A stretch of DNA of 64,000 bases from assembly GCA_964472855.1 (NCBI GenBank), contig CAYYMJ010000004.1, forward strand, positions 1 through 64,000, read 5' to 3'. The position numbers and the translations under genes are program-made. The notes beneath the pieces were generated by a model. It was not told the origin of the DNA. It searched no databases and saw nothing but the letters and a program-made list of their open reading frames with translations. Each line of letters opens with the position of its first letter. The first letter of the stretch is position 1. This stretch comes from Tranquillimonas sp964472855 (GTDB lineage Bacteria; Pseudomonadota; Alphaproteobacteria; Rhodobacterales; Rhodobacteraceae). This document shows positions 10,082-17,956 of this stretch, one piece after another.

Positions 10082-11407
10082 ATGGCGGGACGGAAGAAAA
10101 AGCTTCGGGCGCTTCGGAAAAAGGTCGCGCGGCTTCAGGAACGGCTGGAGACCGCGCAACCCGGTGCGCCCGGCACCGAAGTTTCGCCGCTGGCGCCGGC
10201 CGCCTTTCCCGACCTGCCGGCCGTTGCCGGGGTGCGCTTTGCCGCGGCCGCCGCCGGGGTGAAATATGTCGGGCGCAGCGACGTGATGTTGGCGTCACTT
10301 GCCCCGGGCACACAAATTGCCGGCGTATTCACCACCAGCGCCACCCGCGCGGCCCCGGTTCTGGACGCGCAGGCCAAGCTGGGCGGCAACGCCCGCGACG
10401 GTGCGGCGATCATCGTGAATTCGGGCAATGCCAATGCCTTTACCGGCGACAATGGCCGCGCCTCGGTCGCGGCGGTGACCGGCGCCGTGGCGGATATGCT
10501 GGGCATTCCGGCAAGCCGGGTGTTGATGTCGTCGACCGGCGTCATCGGCGAACCCCTGCCCCATGACCGTATCACCGCCAAGCTGGGCGAATTGCGTGAC
10601 GGCCTGTCAGACGGCACCATCGCGGCCGCCGCCCGGGCGATCATGACCACAGACACCTTTCCCAAGGGCGCCTGCGCCACCGCCGATATTGGCGGCGTGC
10701 CGGTCACCGTGGCTGGCTTTGCCAAGGGGTCGGGCATGATCGCGCCCGACATGGCGACGATGCTGGCCTATGTGTTTACCGACGCCACGGTTGACCGGCC
10801 GGTGTTGCAGGCGATGCTGTCGGCGGTGGCCGACGAAACCTTCAACTGCATCACGGTCGACAGCGATACCTCGACCTCGGACACCGTGCTGCTGGCCGCG
10901 ACCGGCGCCGCGGGCGCCCCGGCGATTGTCGAACCGCGGTCAGCCACGGCCCAGGCGCTGCGGGCGGCGGTGACGGCCGTGATGACCGATCTCGCGCAGC
11001 AGATCGTCCGCGACGGCGAGGGGGCGACCAAATTCGTGACGGTTTCGGTGACCGGCGCGGCCTCGGACAGCGACGCGCGCAAGGTGGCCGCGGCCATCGC
11101 CAATTCGCCGCTGGTCAAGACGGCCATCGCCGGCGAAGACCCGAACTGGGGCCGCATCGTCATGGCTGTGGGCAAATCCGGCGCCCGGGCCGACCGCGAC
11201 CGGCTGACCATACGGCTGGGCGACATCGTGGTGGCCGAACATGGCTGGGTGGCCGAAAGCTATCACGAGGACGCCGGCGCCGCCTATATGAAGCGCCCCG
11301 AAATCGAAGTCTCGGTCGATCTGGGCCTTGGCACCCGGCGGGCGCATATGTGGACCTGCGACCTGACCGCGGGCTATGTGGCGATCAACGCCGACTATCG
11401 GTCGTGA
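10082..11407 (+). CDS. argJ: Bifunctional ornithine acetyltransferase / N-acetylglutamate synthase ArgJ
   Basis: Catalyses transfer of the acetyl group between N-acetylornithine and glutamate in the cyclic arginine pathway. The 441-residue product has the family signature KGSGMIAPDMATML, where autocleavage between Ala and Thr gives the alpha and beta chains, plus NSGNANAFTG, STGVIGEPLP and GEDPNWGR. Residues 1 to about 30 are an unusually basic, coiled-coil-like extension (KKKLRALRKKVARLQERL) before the normal ArgJ N-terminus (VSPLAPAAFPDLPAV). The ATG 11 bp after the parvulin gene was taken as start; a shorter start near the ArgJ core is not obvious. Confidence 0.96.
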   Translation: MAGRKKKLRALRKKVARLQERLETAQPGAPGTEVSPLAPAAFPDLPAVAGVRFAAAAAGVKYVGRSDVMLASLAPGTQIAGVFTTSATRAAPVLDAQAKLGGNARDGAAIIVNSGNANAFTGDNGRASVAAVTGAVADMLGIPASRVLMSSTGVIGEPLPHDRITAKLGELRDGLSDGTIAAAARAIMTTDTFPKGACATADIGGVPVTVAGFAKGSGMIAPDMATMLAYVFTDATVDRPVLQAMLSAVADETFNCITVDSDTSTSDTVLLAATGAAGAPAIVEPRSATAQALRAAVTAVMTDLAQQIVRDGEGATKFVTVSVTGAASDSDARKVAAAIANSPLVKTAIAGEDPNWGRIVMAVGKSGARADRDRLTIRLGDIVVAEHGWVAESYHEDAGAAYMKRPEIEVSVDLGLGTRRAHMWTCDLTAGYVAINADYRS

Positions 11408-11811
11408 CCGCGGCGCGGGTGGTTCTGGTCTCGGCCGTGGCGCTGATCGACGTCGACGGGCGGGTCCTGTTGACCCGGCGACCCGAGGGCAAGTCGATGG
11501 CCGGCCTGTGGGAGTTTCCGGGCGGCAAGGTCGAGCCCGGCGAAACCCCCGAGGTTGCGCTGATTCGCGAACTGGCCGAAGAGCTTGGCATCGACACCTG
11601 GGCCAGTTGCCTGGCGCCTCTGACCTTTGCCAGCCACGCCTATGACGATTTTCACCTTCTGATGCCGCTGTTTGCCTGCCGCAAATGGCAGGGCCAGCCA
11701 CACGGGCGCGAGGGGCAGCTTTTGCGTTGGGTGCGCCCGGGCGACATGCGCAAACTGGCGATGCCGCCGGCCGATCTGCCGCTGATCCCGATCCTGCGCG
11801 ACTGGTTGTGA
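11404..11811 (+). CDS. mutT: MutT-like 8-oxo-dGTP diphosphatase (Nudix)
   Basis: A 135-residue Nudix hydrolase with a canonical box (GGKVEPGETPEVALIRELAEELGI). The flanking RRPEGKSMAGLWEFPGG is typical of MutT enzymes that remove oxidised dGTP from the nucleotide pool. The GTG start overlaps the argJ stop by 4 bp (GTGA), indicating translational coupling; the longer open frame from 11350 lies within argJ. Substrate specificity is inferred from sequence similarity. Confidence 0.9.
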   Translation: MTAARVVLVSAVALIDVDGRVLLTRRPEGKSMAGLWEFPGGKVEPGETPEVALIRELAEELGIDTWASCLAPLTFASHAYDDFHLLMPLFACRKWQGQPHGREGQLLRWVRPGDMRKLAMPPADLPLIPILRDWL

Positions 11812-11923
11812 GGCCGAATTCGCACAAAACTGCACGGTCGCGTTGATTTCGTCAAAGGAAGCTGGATTTTCCCCGGATTGTTACCATAATGTCGACAAGA
11901 GCCTGCATTGGGGGATGGGGGGC

Positions 11924-12088
11924 ATGGTCAGAACACTTATGCTGGGAAGCTGCGTGTCGGTTCAGGGGCGGTTCGTGCGCACGCTGGCCGATGGGCGCAT
12001 CGTGATCGAAGTGGACAAGAAGCAGTTCACCGGCTATGCGCCGCCGCGCCAGATCGTGCGGCCAATCACCAAGCGCGCAACGAAATAG
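11924..12088 (+). CDS. Small conserved-looking hypothetical protein (54 aa)
   Basis: A short ORF coding about 54 residues, beginning MVRTLMLGSCVSVQGRFVRT and ending in a basic tail (KRATK). The pattern of alternating hydrophobic and charged residues (DGRIVIEVDKKQFTGY) suggests a small beta-barrel. A G-rich stretch (GGGGATGGGGGG) precedes the ATG and could serve as Shine-Dalgarno. An ATG nine bases upstream is an alternative. A GC-rich hairpin follows the stop immediately, which supports a real transcription unit. Function unknown. Confidence 0.6.
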   Translation: MVRTLMLGSCVSVQGRFVRTLADGRIVIEVDKKQFTGYAPPRQIVRPITKRATK

Positions 12089-12106
12089 GGCGGCCCAGGG
12101 CCGCCC
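12088..12106 (+). terminator. Hairpin terminator after the 54-aa gene
   Basis: GGGCGGCC and GGCCGCCC form an 8-bp stem with a 3-nt loop directly at the stop codon. The following sequence is moderately T-rich (TTTGATTTT some 7 nt on). It may act in both directions, since infB ends 66 bp away on the other strand. Confidence 0.55.
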
Positions 12107-12171
12107 ATTCCGGTTTGATTTTGGCCTCGGGGCCTTGCGTGGAACCTGTATCAGGTTGAACGCGGAACGCT

Positions 12172-14667
12172 TTAGTCCAGCGTGCGCACGACTTCTTCAC
12201 GCTCGAAAATCTCGATGACATCGCCGGCGCGGATGTCGTCGTAATTCTCGAATGCCATGCCGCATTCCTGACCCGACTGAACATCTGCCACTTCGTCCTT
12301 GAAGCGCTTGAGCGTCTTCAGCGTGCCTTCGTGGATGACCACGTTGTCGCGCAACAGGCGCACCCCGGCCGACCGCCGCGCCACGCCTTCGGTGACCAGG
12401 CAACCGGCGACCTTGCCGACGTTGGACACCTTGAAGACTTCCTTGATGTTGGCGTAGCCGATGAAATTCTCGCGAATCTCGTTCGACAACAGGCCCGACG
12501 CCGCGGCGCGCACATCGTCGACCAGGTCGTAGATCACGCTGTAATAACGAATCTCGACCCCCTTCTGGTTGGCGGTGTTCCGGGCCGAGGCGTTGGCCCG
12601 CACATTAAAGCCGAACACCGGCGCACCCGACGCTTCGGCAAGGCCGATATCGGTTTCGGTGATGGCGCCGACACCCGAATGCAGGATGCGCACGCGCACC
12701 TCGTCGTTGCCGATCTTGTCCATCGCCTGAACGATGGCCTCGGCCGAGCCCTGCACGTCGGCCTTCACCAGCACCGGCAGTTCCGCGACATTCTTGTCTT
12801 CGCGGGCCTTGGCCATCAGCTGTTCCAGCGTGGTCGCGGCACCGGCGGCGGCGCGCTTTTCCTTGGCAAGGTTGGCGCGATAGTCGGCGATTTCCCGGGC
12901 CTGCGCCTCGGTCTCGACAACGTTCAGGACGTCGCCGGCCTCGGGCGTGCCATTCAGGCCCAGCACCTCGACCGGAACCGAGGGGCCGGCTTCCTTGACC
13001 CGATCGCCCTTGTCGTTTTCCATGGCGCGGACCTTGCCCCACTGTTCGCCGACGACAAAGATGTCGCCCTGGCGCAGCGTGCCGTTCTGGACCAGCACCG
13101 TGGCAACCGGGCCGCGGCCAACGTCAAGCTTGGCCTCGATCACGGCGCCCAGCGCCGAACGCTCGGGGTTGGCCTTGAGTTCAAGGATCTCGGCCTGCAG
13201 CGCGATCGCCTCAAGCAGTTGCGGCAGGCCCTGCCCGGTAATGGCCGACACCTCGATATCCTGCACGTCGCCGGACAGACCTTCGACGATGATTTCATGC
13301 TGCAAAAGGTCGGTGCGCACCTTGTCAGGGTTGGCCTCGTGGCGGTCGACCTTGTTGATGGCCACGATCATCGGCACCTTGGCCGCCTTGGCGTGATTGA
13401 TGGCCTCGATCGTCTGCGGCATCACCGCGTCGTCGGCGGCGACCACCAGGATCACGATATCGGTGACCTGCGCGCCACGGGCCCGCATCGAGGTAAAGGC
13501 CGCGTGGCCCGGCGTGTCGAGGAATGTCAGCAAATCGCCACTGTCGGCCGCCACCTGGTAGGCACCGATATGCTGGGTGATGCCCCCGGCTTCGCCGGCG
13601 ACCACCTTGGCATTGCGGATCGCGTCCAGCAGCGAGGTCTTGCCGTGGTCGACATGGCCCATGACCGTGATGACCGGCGGGCGCGGCTGCAGTTCATCGT
13701 CCTTGTCGTCGGTGGTTTCGATCACGTCTTCCACGTCGGCGGCTGACACGCGGTTCACCTTGTGGCCGAATTCCTCGATCACCAGTTCGGCCGTGTCGGC
13801 GTCGATGGTCTGGTTCTGCGTCACCATCAGGCCGCTTTGCATCAGCGCCTTGACCACGTCGGCCACACGTTCAGACATGCGGTTGGCCAGTTCGCCCACG
13901 ACGATCGCTTCGGGCAACTGCACCGTGCGCGTCACCTTTTCGCGGTCAATCGTGCCGCCCAGCGCCTTTTGCCGGGCGCGCTCTTGCTTGCGCTTCATCG
14001 CGGCAAGGCTGCGCTGGCGGCCGCCTTCGCCACCAGACAGCGCCTGGTTCAGGGTCAGCTTGCCGGTGCGGCGAGCGTTGTCGCCGCCACGGCCCTTGCC
14101 CTGGCGGCTGCGGTTTTCACGCTCGGGCTCGCGACGGCCGCCACCGGGGCGGTTGGCGGGGCCGCGCTGTTCCTCGGGCTTGGCCGCGGCCGGCTGCGCC
14201 GGGGCGGCGGCCTTTTGCGCCGCGCGCGCCTTGGCGTCGGTTTCTTCCTTCAGCCGGCGCGCGTCTTCCTCGGCCTTGGCGCGCAGGGCTTCCTCGCGCT
14301 CGCGCTCTTCACGCTCGCGCGCCTCGATCTCGGCGCGGCGGCGGTTGCGCTCTTCCTCGCGGGCAAGCTCATGCGCGGCGCGGGCGGCGGCCTCGTCGGC
14401 CTCGCGGGCCTTGGCGGCGGCCAGCGCACGCTTGCGCCGCTCGAGCTCGCTGTCCGAGATACCGGCCGGGCGGCGCGAGGGCTGGTCACCCTTCGGCGCT
14501 GAGACGGCAGGCTTCGATGTGGCACCCGGCTTGGGCACCACGACGCGCTTGCGCTTGGTCTCGACCACCACGTTCTTGGTGCGGCCATGGCTGAAGCTTT
14601 GCTTCACCTGACCGGAACGCGCTCCGCCACGCAGGCCGAGGGTCTTTTTGCCGTCATTATCACTCAT
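12172..14667 (-). CDS. infB: Translation initiation factor IF-2
   Basis: GTPase that delivers initiator fMet-tRNA to the 30S subunit. The 831-residue product has a highly charged N-terminal region (about 1-230, long Arg/Glu/Ala helix), then the G domain with GHVDHGKTS, DTPGHAAF and NKVD, and the beta-barrel and fMet-tRNA-binding C-terminal domains. Its ATG overlaps the ylxR stop (ATGA), so it is coupled to ylxR as the last gene of the rimP-nusA operon seen here. rbfA, which often follows infB, is absent downstream. Confidence 0.98.
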   Translation of the reverse strand: MSDNDGKKTLGLRGGARSGQVKQSFSHGRTKNVVVETKRKRVVVPKPGATSKPAVSAPKGDQPSRRPAGISDSELERRKRALAAAKAREADEAAARAAHELAREEERNRRRAEIEAREREEREREEALRAKAEEDARRLKEETDAKARAAQKAAAPAQPAAAKPEEQRGPANRPGGGRREPERENRSRQGKGRGGDNARRTGKLTLNQALSGGEGGRQRSLAAMKRKQERARQKALGGTIDREKVTRTVQLPEAIVVGELANRMSERVADVVKALMQSGLMVTQNQTIDADTAELVIEEFGHKVNRVSAADVEDVIETTDDKDDELQPRPPVITVMGHVDHGKTSLLDAIRNAKVVAGEAGGITQHIGAYQVAADSGDLLTFLDTPGHAAFTSMRARGAQVTDIVILVVAADDAVMPQTIEAINHAKAAKVPMIVAINKVDRHEANPDKVRTDLLQHEIIVEGLSGDVQDIEVSAITGQGLPQLLEAIALQAEILELKANPERSALGAVIEAKLDVGRGPVATVLVQNGTLRQGDIFVVGEQWGKVRAMENDKGDRVKEAGPSVPVEVLGLNGTPEAGDVLNVVETEAQAREIADYRANLAKEKRAAAGAATTLEQLMAKAREDKNVAELPVLVKADVQGSAEAIVQAMDKIGNDEVRVRILHSGVGAITETDIGLAEASGAPVFGFNVRANASARNTANQKGVEIRYYSVIYDLVDDVRAAASGLLSNEIRENFIGYANIKEVFKVSNVGKVAGCLVTEGVARRSAGVRLLRDNVVIHEGTLKTLKRFKDEVADVQSGQECGMAFENYDDIRAGDVIEIFEREEVVRTLD

Positions 14668-15299
14668 GTGGTCTTCTTTACCTTTCCGGCGGCGTACCCG
14701 CCAGTATCGTCCATGCGCACGCCCGAAAGCCGCACAGCGTCGTCCCTGAAAGCATCAGCGAGTCCGCCTGCGGCAAGCGCCGCATGTATCACACGTTCAC
14801 GTCCGAAGGACAAACCGATTTCAAATGCGGTCAGAATCTGAAAATGCGAGCCCGGACCGCTCGGGCGGTGCAGCTTGCTTTTGCCGCGTTCCGACCCGTC
14901 GCTTGCCTGTAAAAGTATGGCCGCTTCGCCTTTTTCCAACCAGTCCTTGACCTTTTCGTATCCGGCAATCGCCTTGCCGGCCTTTCGTGCCATGGCCAGA
15001 CGGTCGCTGACCCGGCGCAGCAGGCCGGCTTCGACCAAATCGACCAGATCGCCGGGCACCGAAACCTTGCGCCGCGCCGCCCGGCTGAACAGCCCCTTGG
15101 CTACGGCCGTTTCCAGCGCCGCACGTTCGGCCGACACCCAGATGCCGCGCCCCGGCAGGCGGCCCGCCAGGTCGGGCACGATCTGGTCGTCGGGGCCGAC
15201 AACAAAGCGGATCAACCCCCGGCGCGGGTGCACCTCGCCCGTGGCGATGCACTTGCGGTCGGGCTCGTCCCGGGTCTTGTCGCGTCCGCCGCGTGTCAC
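14664..15299 (-). CDS. YlxR-like RNA-binding protein (DUF448) with C-terminal L7Ae-like domain
   Basis: A 211-residue protein usually found between nusA and infB. The N-terminal YlxR domain has the signature RKCIATGEV, RRGLIRFVV and GRGIWVSAERAALE. The C-terminal part (about 95-200) resembles an L7Ae-type ribosomal/RNA-binding fold seen in the alphaproteobacterial versions. The start is a GTG directly abutting the nusA stop codon (TAG|GTG), and its stop overlaps the infB ATG. Likely role: RNA binding connected with transcription or translation. Confidence 0.9.
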   Translation of the reverse strand: MTRGGRDKTRDEPDRKCIATGEVHPRRGLIRFVVGPDDQIVPDLAGRLPGRGIWVSAERAALETAVAKGLFSRAARRKVSVPGDLVDLVEAGLLRRVSDRLAMARKAGKAIAGYEKVKDWLEKGEAAILLQASDGSERGKSKLHRPSGPGSHFQILTAFEIGLSFGRERVIHAALAAGGLADAFRDDAVRLSGVRMDDTGGYAAGKVKKTT

Positions 15300-16934
15300 C
15301 TAGGCCGGTGCCTCCGTGTCCGCAAGGTCGCCGTCGGCATCTTCGGCCGCGTCTTCATCGTCGTCCGAGACCAGATCGGCGGGATCGACCCAGCCCAGCT
15401 GGATTCGCGCCGTCATGACCATTGTCTGCGCCTCTTCAAGGCTGATCTCGAATTTTTCGAGCACGCCGTCGTCCTTGACCCGCTCGCCCTCGACGGTGGT
15501 CCAGCCGCCCGCAAGCTCCCAGTCGGCGCAGGTGGCAAAGTCTTCCAGCGTCTTGACGTCATCCTCGGCCAGCGCCTCGATCATCTGCGGGGTCAGGCCC
15601 TCGAAGTCGATCAGGCTTTGCTGAACGCCCAGTTCGACCGCATGCTCCAGCGCCTTGCGGTTCAACTCGTCGATATAATCCCGGGCCCGCGCCTGCAGCT
15701 CTTCGGCGGTCGATTCGTCGACCCCGTCGATCACCAGCAGCTCGTCCAGCTCCACATAGGCGACCTCGCTGAGCGAGGTGAAGCCCTCGGACACCAGAAG
15801 CTGGGCAAAGAATTCGTCCAGATCCAGCGTGTCGATGAACAGCCGGGTGCGCAGTTCGAACTCGGCCTGGCGACGCTGGCTTTCTTCTTCCTCGGTCATG
15901 ATGTCGATATCCAGCGCCGTCAACTGGCTGGCCAGACGCACGTTCTGGCCCCGGCGGCCGATGGCCAGCGAAAGCTGTTCCTCGGGCACCACGACCTCGA
16001 TCCGCTCGGCGTCTTCGTCAAGCACCACCTTGGTCACCTCGGCCGGCTGCAGCGCGTTGACCAGGAAGGTGGGGATATCTTCGTTCCACGGAATGATGTC
16101 GATCTTTTCGCCCTGAAGCTCGTTCACGACAGCCTGAACCCGGCTGCCACGCATGCCGACGCAGGCGCCCACCGGGTCGATCGAGCCGTCATAGGAAATC
16201 ACGGCAATCTTGGCCCGGCTGCCCGGGTCGCGGGCGACGGCCTTGATTTCGATGATGCCGTCGTAGATTTCCGGCACCTCCATCTTGAAAAGCTCGGCCA
16301 TGAATTGCGGATCGGTCCGCGACAGGAACACCTGCGGGCCGCGGGCCTCGCGGCGGACGTCCTTGATGAAACAGCGGATACGGTCGTTGGGGCGATAGCT
16401 TTCGCGTCCGATCTTTTCGTTACGGCGCAGCACGCCCTCGCCACGACCGATATCGACGATGACGTTGCCATATTCCTCGCGCTTGACCACGCCGTTGATG
16501 ATGGCGCCGGCCCGGTCCTTGAATTCCTCGTACTGGCGGTCACGCTCGGCCTCGCGCACCTTCTGCAGAATCACCTGCTTGGCGGACTGGGCGGCGATGC
16601 GGCCCATGTCGACCGGCGGCACCTCTTCGACCAGCGTGTCGCCGACCTTGGGGTCGTCCAGATACTGCCGGGCCTGTTCGACGGTAAATTCGGCCTGATA
16701 GTTCTCAAGCTCTTCATCTTCGACAACGGTGCGGACCCGGGTAAAGGTGGCGCGGCCGGTCTTGCGGTCGATCGACACGCGGATGTCCATCTCGGCGCCA
16801 TAGCGGCTCTTGGCGGCCCGGGCGAGGCTTTCTTCCATCGCCTCGATGACCAGCACGGGGTCGATCATCTTTTCGCGGGCGACAGCGTCGGCCGTCTGCA
16901 AAAGCTCAAGCTGGTTGGCAGATGTGATTGCCAT
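15300..16934 (-). CDS. nusA: Transcription termination/antitermination protein NusA
   Basis: RNA polymerase-binding elongation factor affecting pausing, intrinsic and Rho-dependent termination. The 544-residue product has the N-terminal RNAP-binding domain, an S1 domain (VVKREEYGNVIVDIGRGEGVL), two KH domains (GACVGMRGSRVQAVVNEL and AIGRRGQNVRLA) and two C-terminal acidic repeat regions, ending in a very acidic tail (DDDEDAAEDADGD). It is the second gene of the operon, 5 bp after rimP. Confidence 0.98.
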   Translation of the reverse strand: MAITSANQLELLQTADAVAREKMIDPVLVIEAMEESLARAAKSRYGAEMDIRVSIDRKTGRATFTRVRTVVEDEELENYQAEFTVEQARQYLDDPKVGDTLVEEVPPVDMGRIAAQSAKQVILQKVREAERDRQYEEFKDRAGAIINGVVKREEYGNVIVDIGRGEGVLRRNEKIGRESYRPNDRIRCFIKDVRREARGPQVFLSRTDPQFMAELFKMEVPEIYDGIIEIKAVARDPGSRAKIAVISYDGSIDPVGACVGMRGSRVQAVVNELQGEKIDIIPWNEDIPTFLVNALQPAEVTKVVLDEDAERIEVVVPEEQLSLAIGRRGQNVRLASQLTALDIDIMTEEEESQRRQAEFELRTRLFIDTLDLDEFFAQLLVSEGFTSLSEVAYVELDELLVIDGVDESTAEELQARARDYIDELNRKALEHAVELGVQQSLIDFEGLTPQMIEALAEDDVKTLEDFATCADWELAGGWTTVEGERVKDDGVLEKFEISLEEAQTMVMTARIQLGWVDPADLVSDDDEDAAEDADGDLADTEAPA

Positions 16935-16939
16935 GTTCC

Positions 16940-17536
16940 TCAGTCCTCCTCGGCGGCCTTGGCCGTGTCATCGTCGTCGTCAAGCACGGTCTCGACCGCG
17001 TCAAACTGCGTTTCATCAATGCGCCCGGCATCCTTGCGGCTGCGCAGAACATCGCGGATCAGGTCGTCGGTCAGCACCAGCTTGGCATCGCTGAGCCATT
17101 CGAATTTCAGGCCGATGGTTCCGGCGTCGATGTCGATCAGCACCTCGCCGTCCTGGGTGCCGGCCAGCGGCCCCTTGAAGCGGCGGCGCCCGTCGATCAT
17201 CTCGAAGGTTTCAAGCTTGGCGATATAGCCGGCCCAGACGTCAAAGTCCTTCAGGCGGGTCAGCGGGCGGTCGATGCCGGGGCTGGACACTTCCAGCGTA
17301 TAGGCCTCGGCGATGGGATCCTCGACATCCAGCGTGGCGCTGATGGCGGTCGACAGGCGCGCGCAGTCGTCAACCTCGATCCCGCCGTCGGGCCGGTCGG
17401 CCATGATCTGAACGGTGGGGGTTTCGCCCCCCATGTAGCGGATGCGCACCAGTTCCAGCCCCATGCCTTCGATGACCGGGGTGATGACACCGGCCAGCAA
17501 CTGGTCAGTGGGAGATTTGGCGATCAGGTCGGACAC
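16940..17536 (-). CDS. rimP: Ribosome maturation factor RimP
   Basis: A 198-residue protein for 30S subunit assembly. Motifs are VIEGMGLELVRIRY, DDCARLSTAIS and the signature LEVSSPGIDRPL; the tail is acidic. The frame is open to 17908, but that extension has no family similarity and crosses the leader hairpin. The likely start is the GTG at 17536 (VSDLIAKSP), preceded by GGAG 10 nt upstream. It is the first gene of the rimP-nusA-ylxR-infB operon. Confidence 0.95.
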   Translation of the reverse strand: MSDLIAKSPTDQLLAGVITPVIEGMGLELVRIRYMGGETPTVQIMADRPDGGIEVDDCARLSTAISATLDVEDPIAEAYTLEVSSPGIDRPLTRLKDFDVWAGYIAKLETFEMIDGRRRFKGPLAGTQDGEVLIDIDAGTIGLKFEWLSDAKLVLTDDLIRDVLRSRKDAGRIDETQFDAVETVLDDDDDTAKAAEED

Positions 17537-17556
17537 TTGGCGACAACTCCGGACAT

Positions 17557-17579
17557 AAAAAAACGGGCGCGCGGCCCGT
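17557..17579 (-). terminator. Intrinsic-terminator-like hairpin in the rimP operon leader (putative attenuator)
   Basis: On the minus strand, ACGGGC and GCCCGT form a 6-bp GC stem with a 5-nt loop followed by seven T residues. This is a textbook Rho-independent terminator, ending only 20 nt upstream of the rimP start and downstream of a candidate promoter. No gene lies between promoter and hairpin, so it probably regulates read-through into rimP-nusA-infB rather than ending an upstream gene. Confidence 0.65.
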
Positions 17580-17597
17580 CGGATTTCCGGTGGAGCT

Positions 17598-17614
17598 TCG
17601 GGTTTGGACCCCGA
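17598..17614 (-). promoter_or_regulatory. Second leader hairpin upstream of the rimP attenuator
   Basis: TCGGG and CCCGA form a 5-bp stem with a 7-nt loop. The adjacent segment at 17615-17620 is complementary to 17666-style G/C sequence in the terminator itself (17566-17571), so pairing with it would compete with the terminator hairpin. This offers a possible antiterminator; it is inference from complementarity. Confidence 0.35.
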
Positions 17615-17632
17615 CGCGCCGCTATTGACCGG

Positions 17633-17661
17633 CATATACGGGCATCCGCCACCGGTTGCAA
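17633..17661 (-). promoter_or_regulatory. Candidate sigma-70 promoter of the rimP-nusA-infB operon
   Basis: Minus-strand TTGCAA, a 17-bp spacer and TATATG. It would give a leader of roughly 90 nt carrying the two hairpins. No tRNA gene is present between it and rimP, unlike the metY arrangement of E. coli. Confidence 0.5.
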
Positions 17662-17903
17662 GCCGCGATAGGCCGGTCGCGGGCACGATTTTTCGACGAA
17701 AAATCGCCGCCGTTTCCGAAGTGCAGGCCGGTGGGGCGCAAATGGTGCGACATCGGCTGAATACGACCATCGCGGTAACGCAAAGCTGACATTGCCCGCG
17801 CGTTCCTTCTGACCAAGACCCCACGCCAGTGACGCCGGCCGATGGCCACGTCATTTCGCGCGTTGGAACGCCGGCCGCCCCCGCCCCCGGACCGCGCGAA
17901 ACG
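17662..17903. other. Non-coding interval between rimP leader and peptide ABC operon
   Basis: No convincing gene in this stretch. It contains a short dyad of AT-rich character around 17690-17703 (TTTTTCGACGAAAAAT) and otherwise GC-rich sequence. The open frames crossing it are shadows or extensions of neighbours. Confidence 0.5.
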
Positions 17904-17935
17904 CGCAACGCCCCGCCGGATGGCGGGGCGTTGCG
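17904..17935. terminator. Strong hairpin downstream of the peptide ABC operon
   Basis: CGCAACGCCCCGCC and GGCGGGGCGTTGCG form a perfect 14-bp stem with a 4-nt loop, 21 bp beyond the stop of the substrate-binding protein gene. No long T-run follows on the minus strand, but stem strength and position support termination or 3'-end stabilisation. Confidence 0.7.
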
Positions 17936-17956
17936 TTGTCGGCAAGCCGCTGTGGC

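Noticed and set aside
17581..17640. Possible tRNA gene upstream of rimP, as metY in E. coli
   Set aside because: The GGGGTCCAAACCCG segment looks like a T-arm but lacks a cloverleaf, acceptor stem and anticodon arm.
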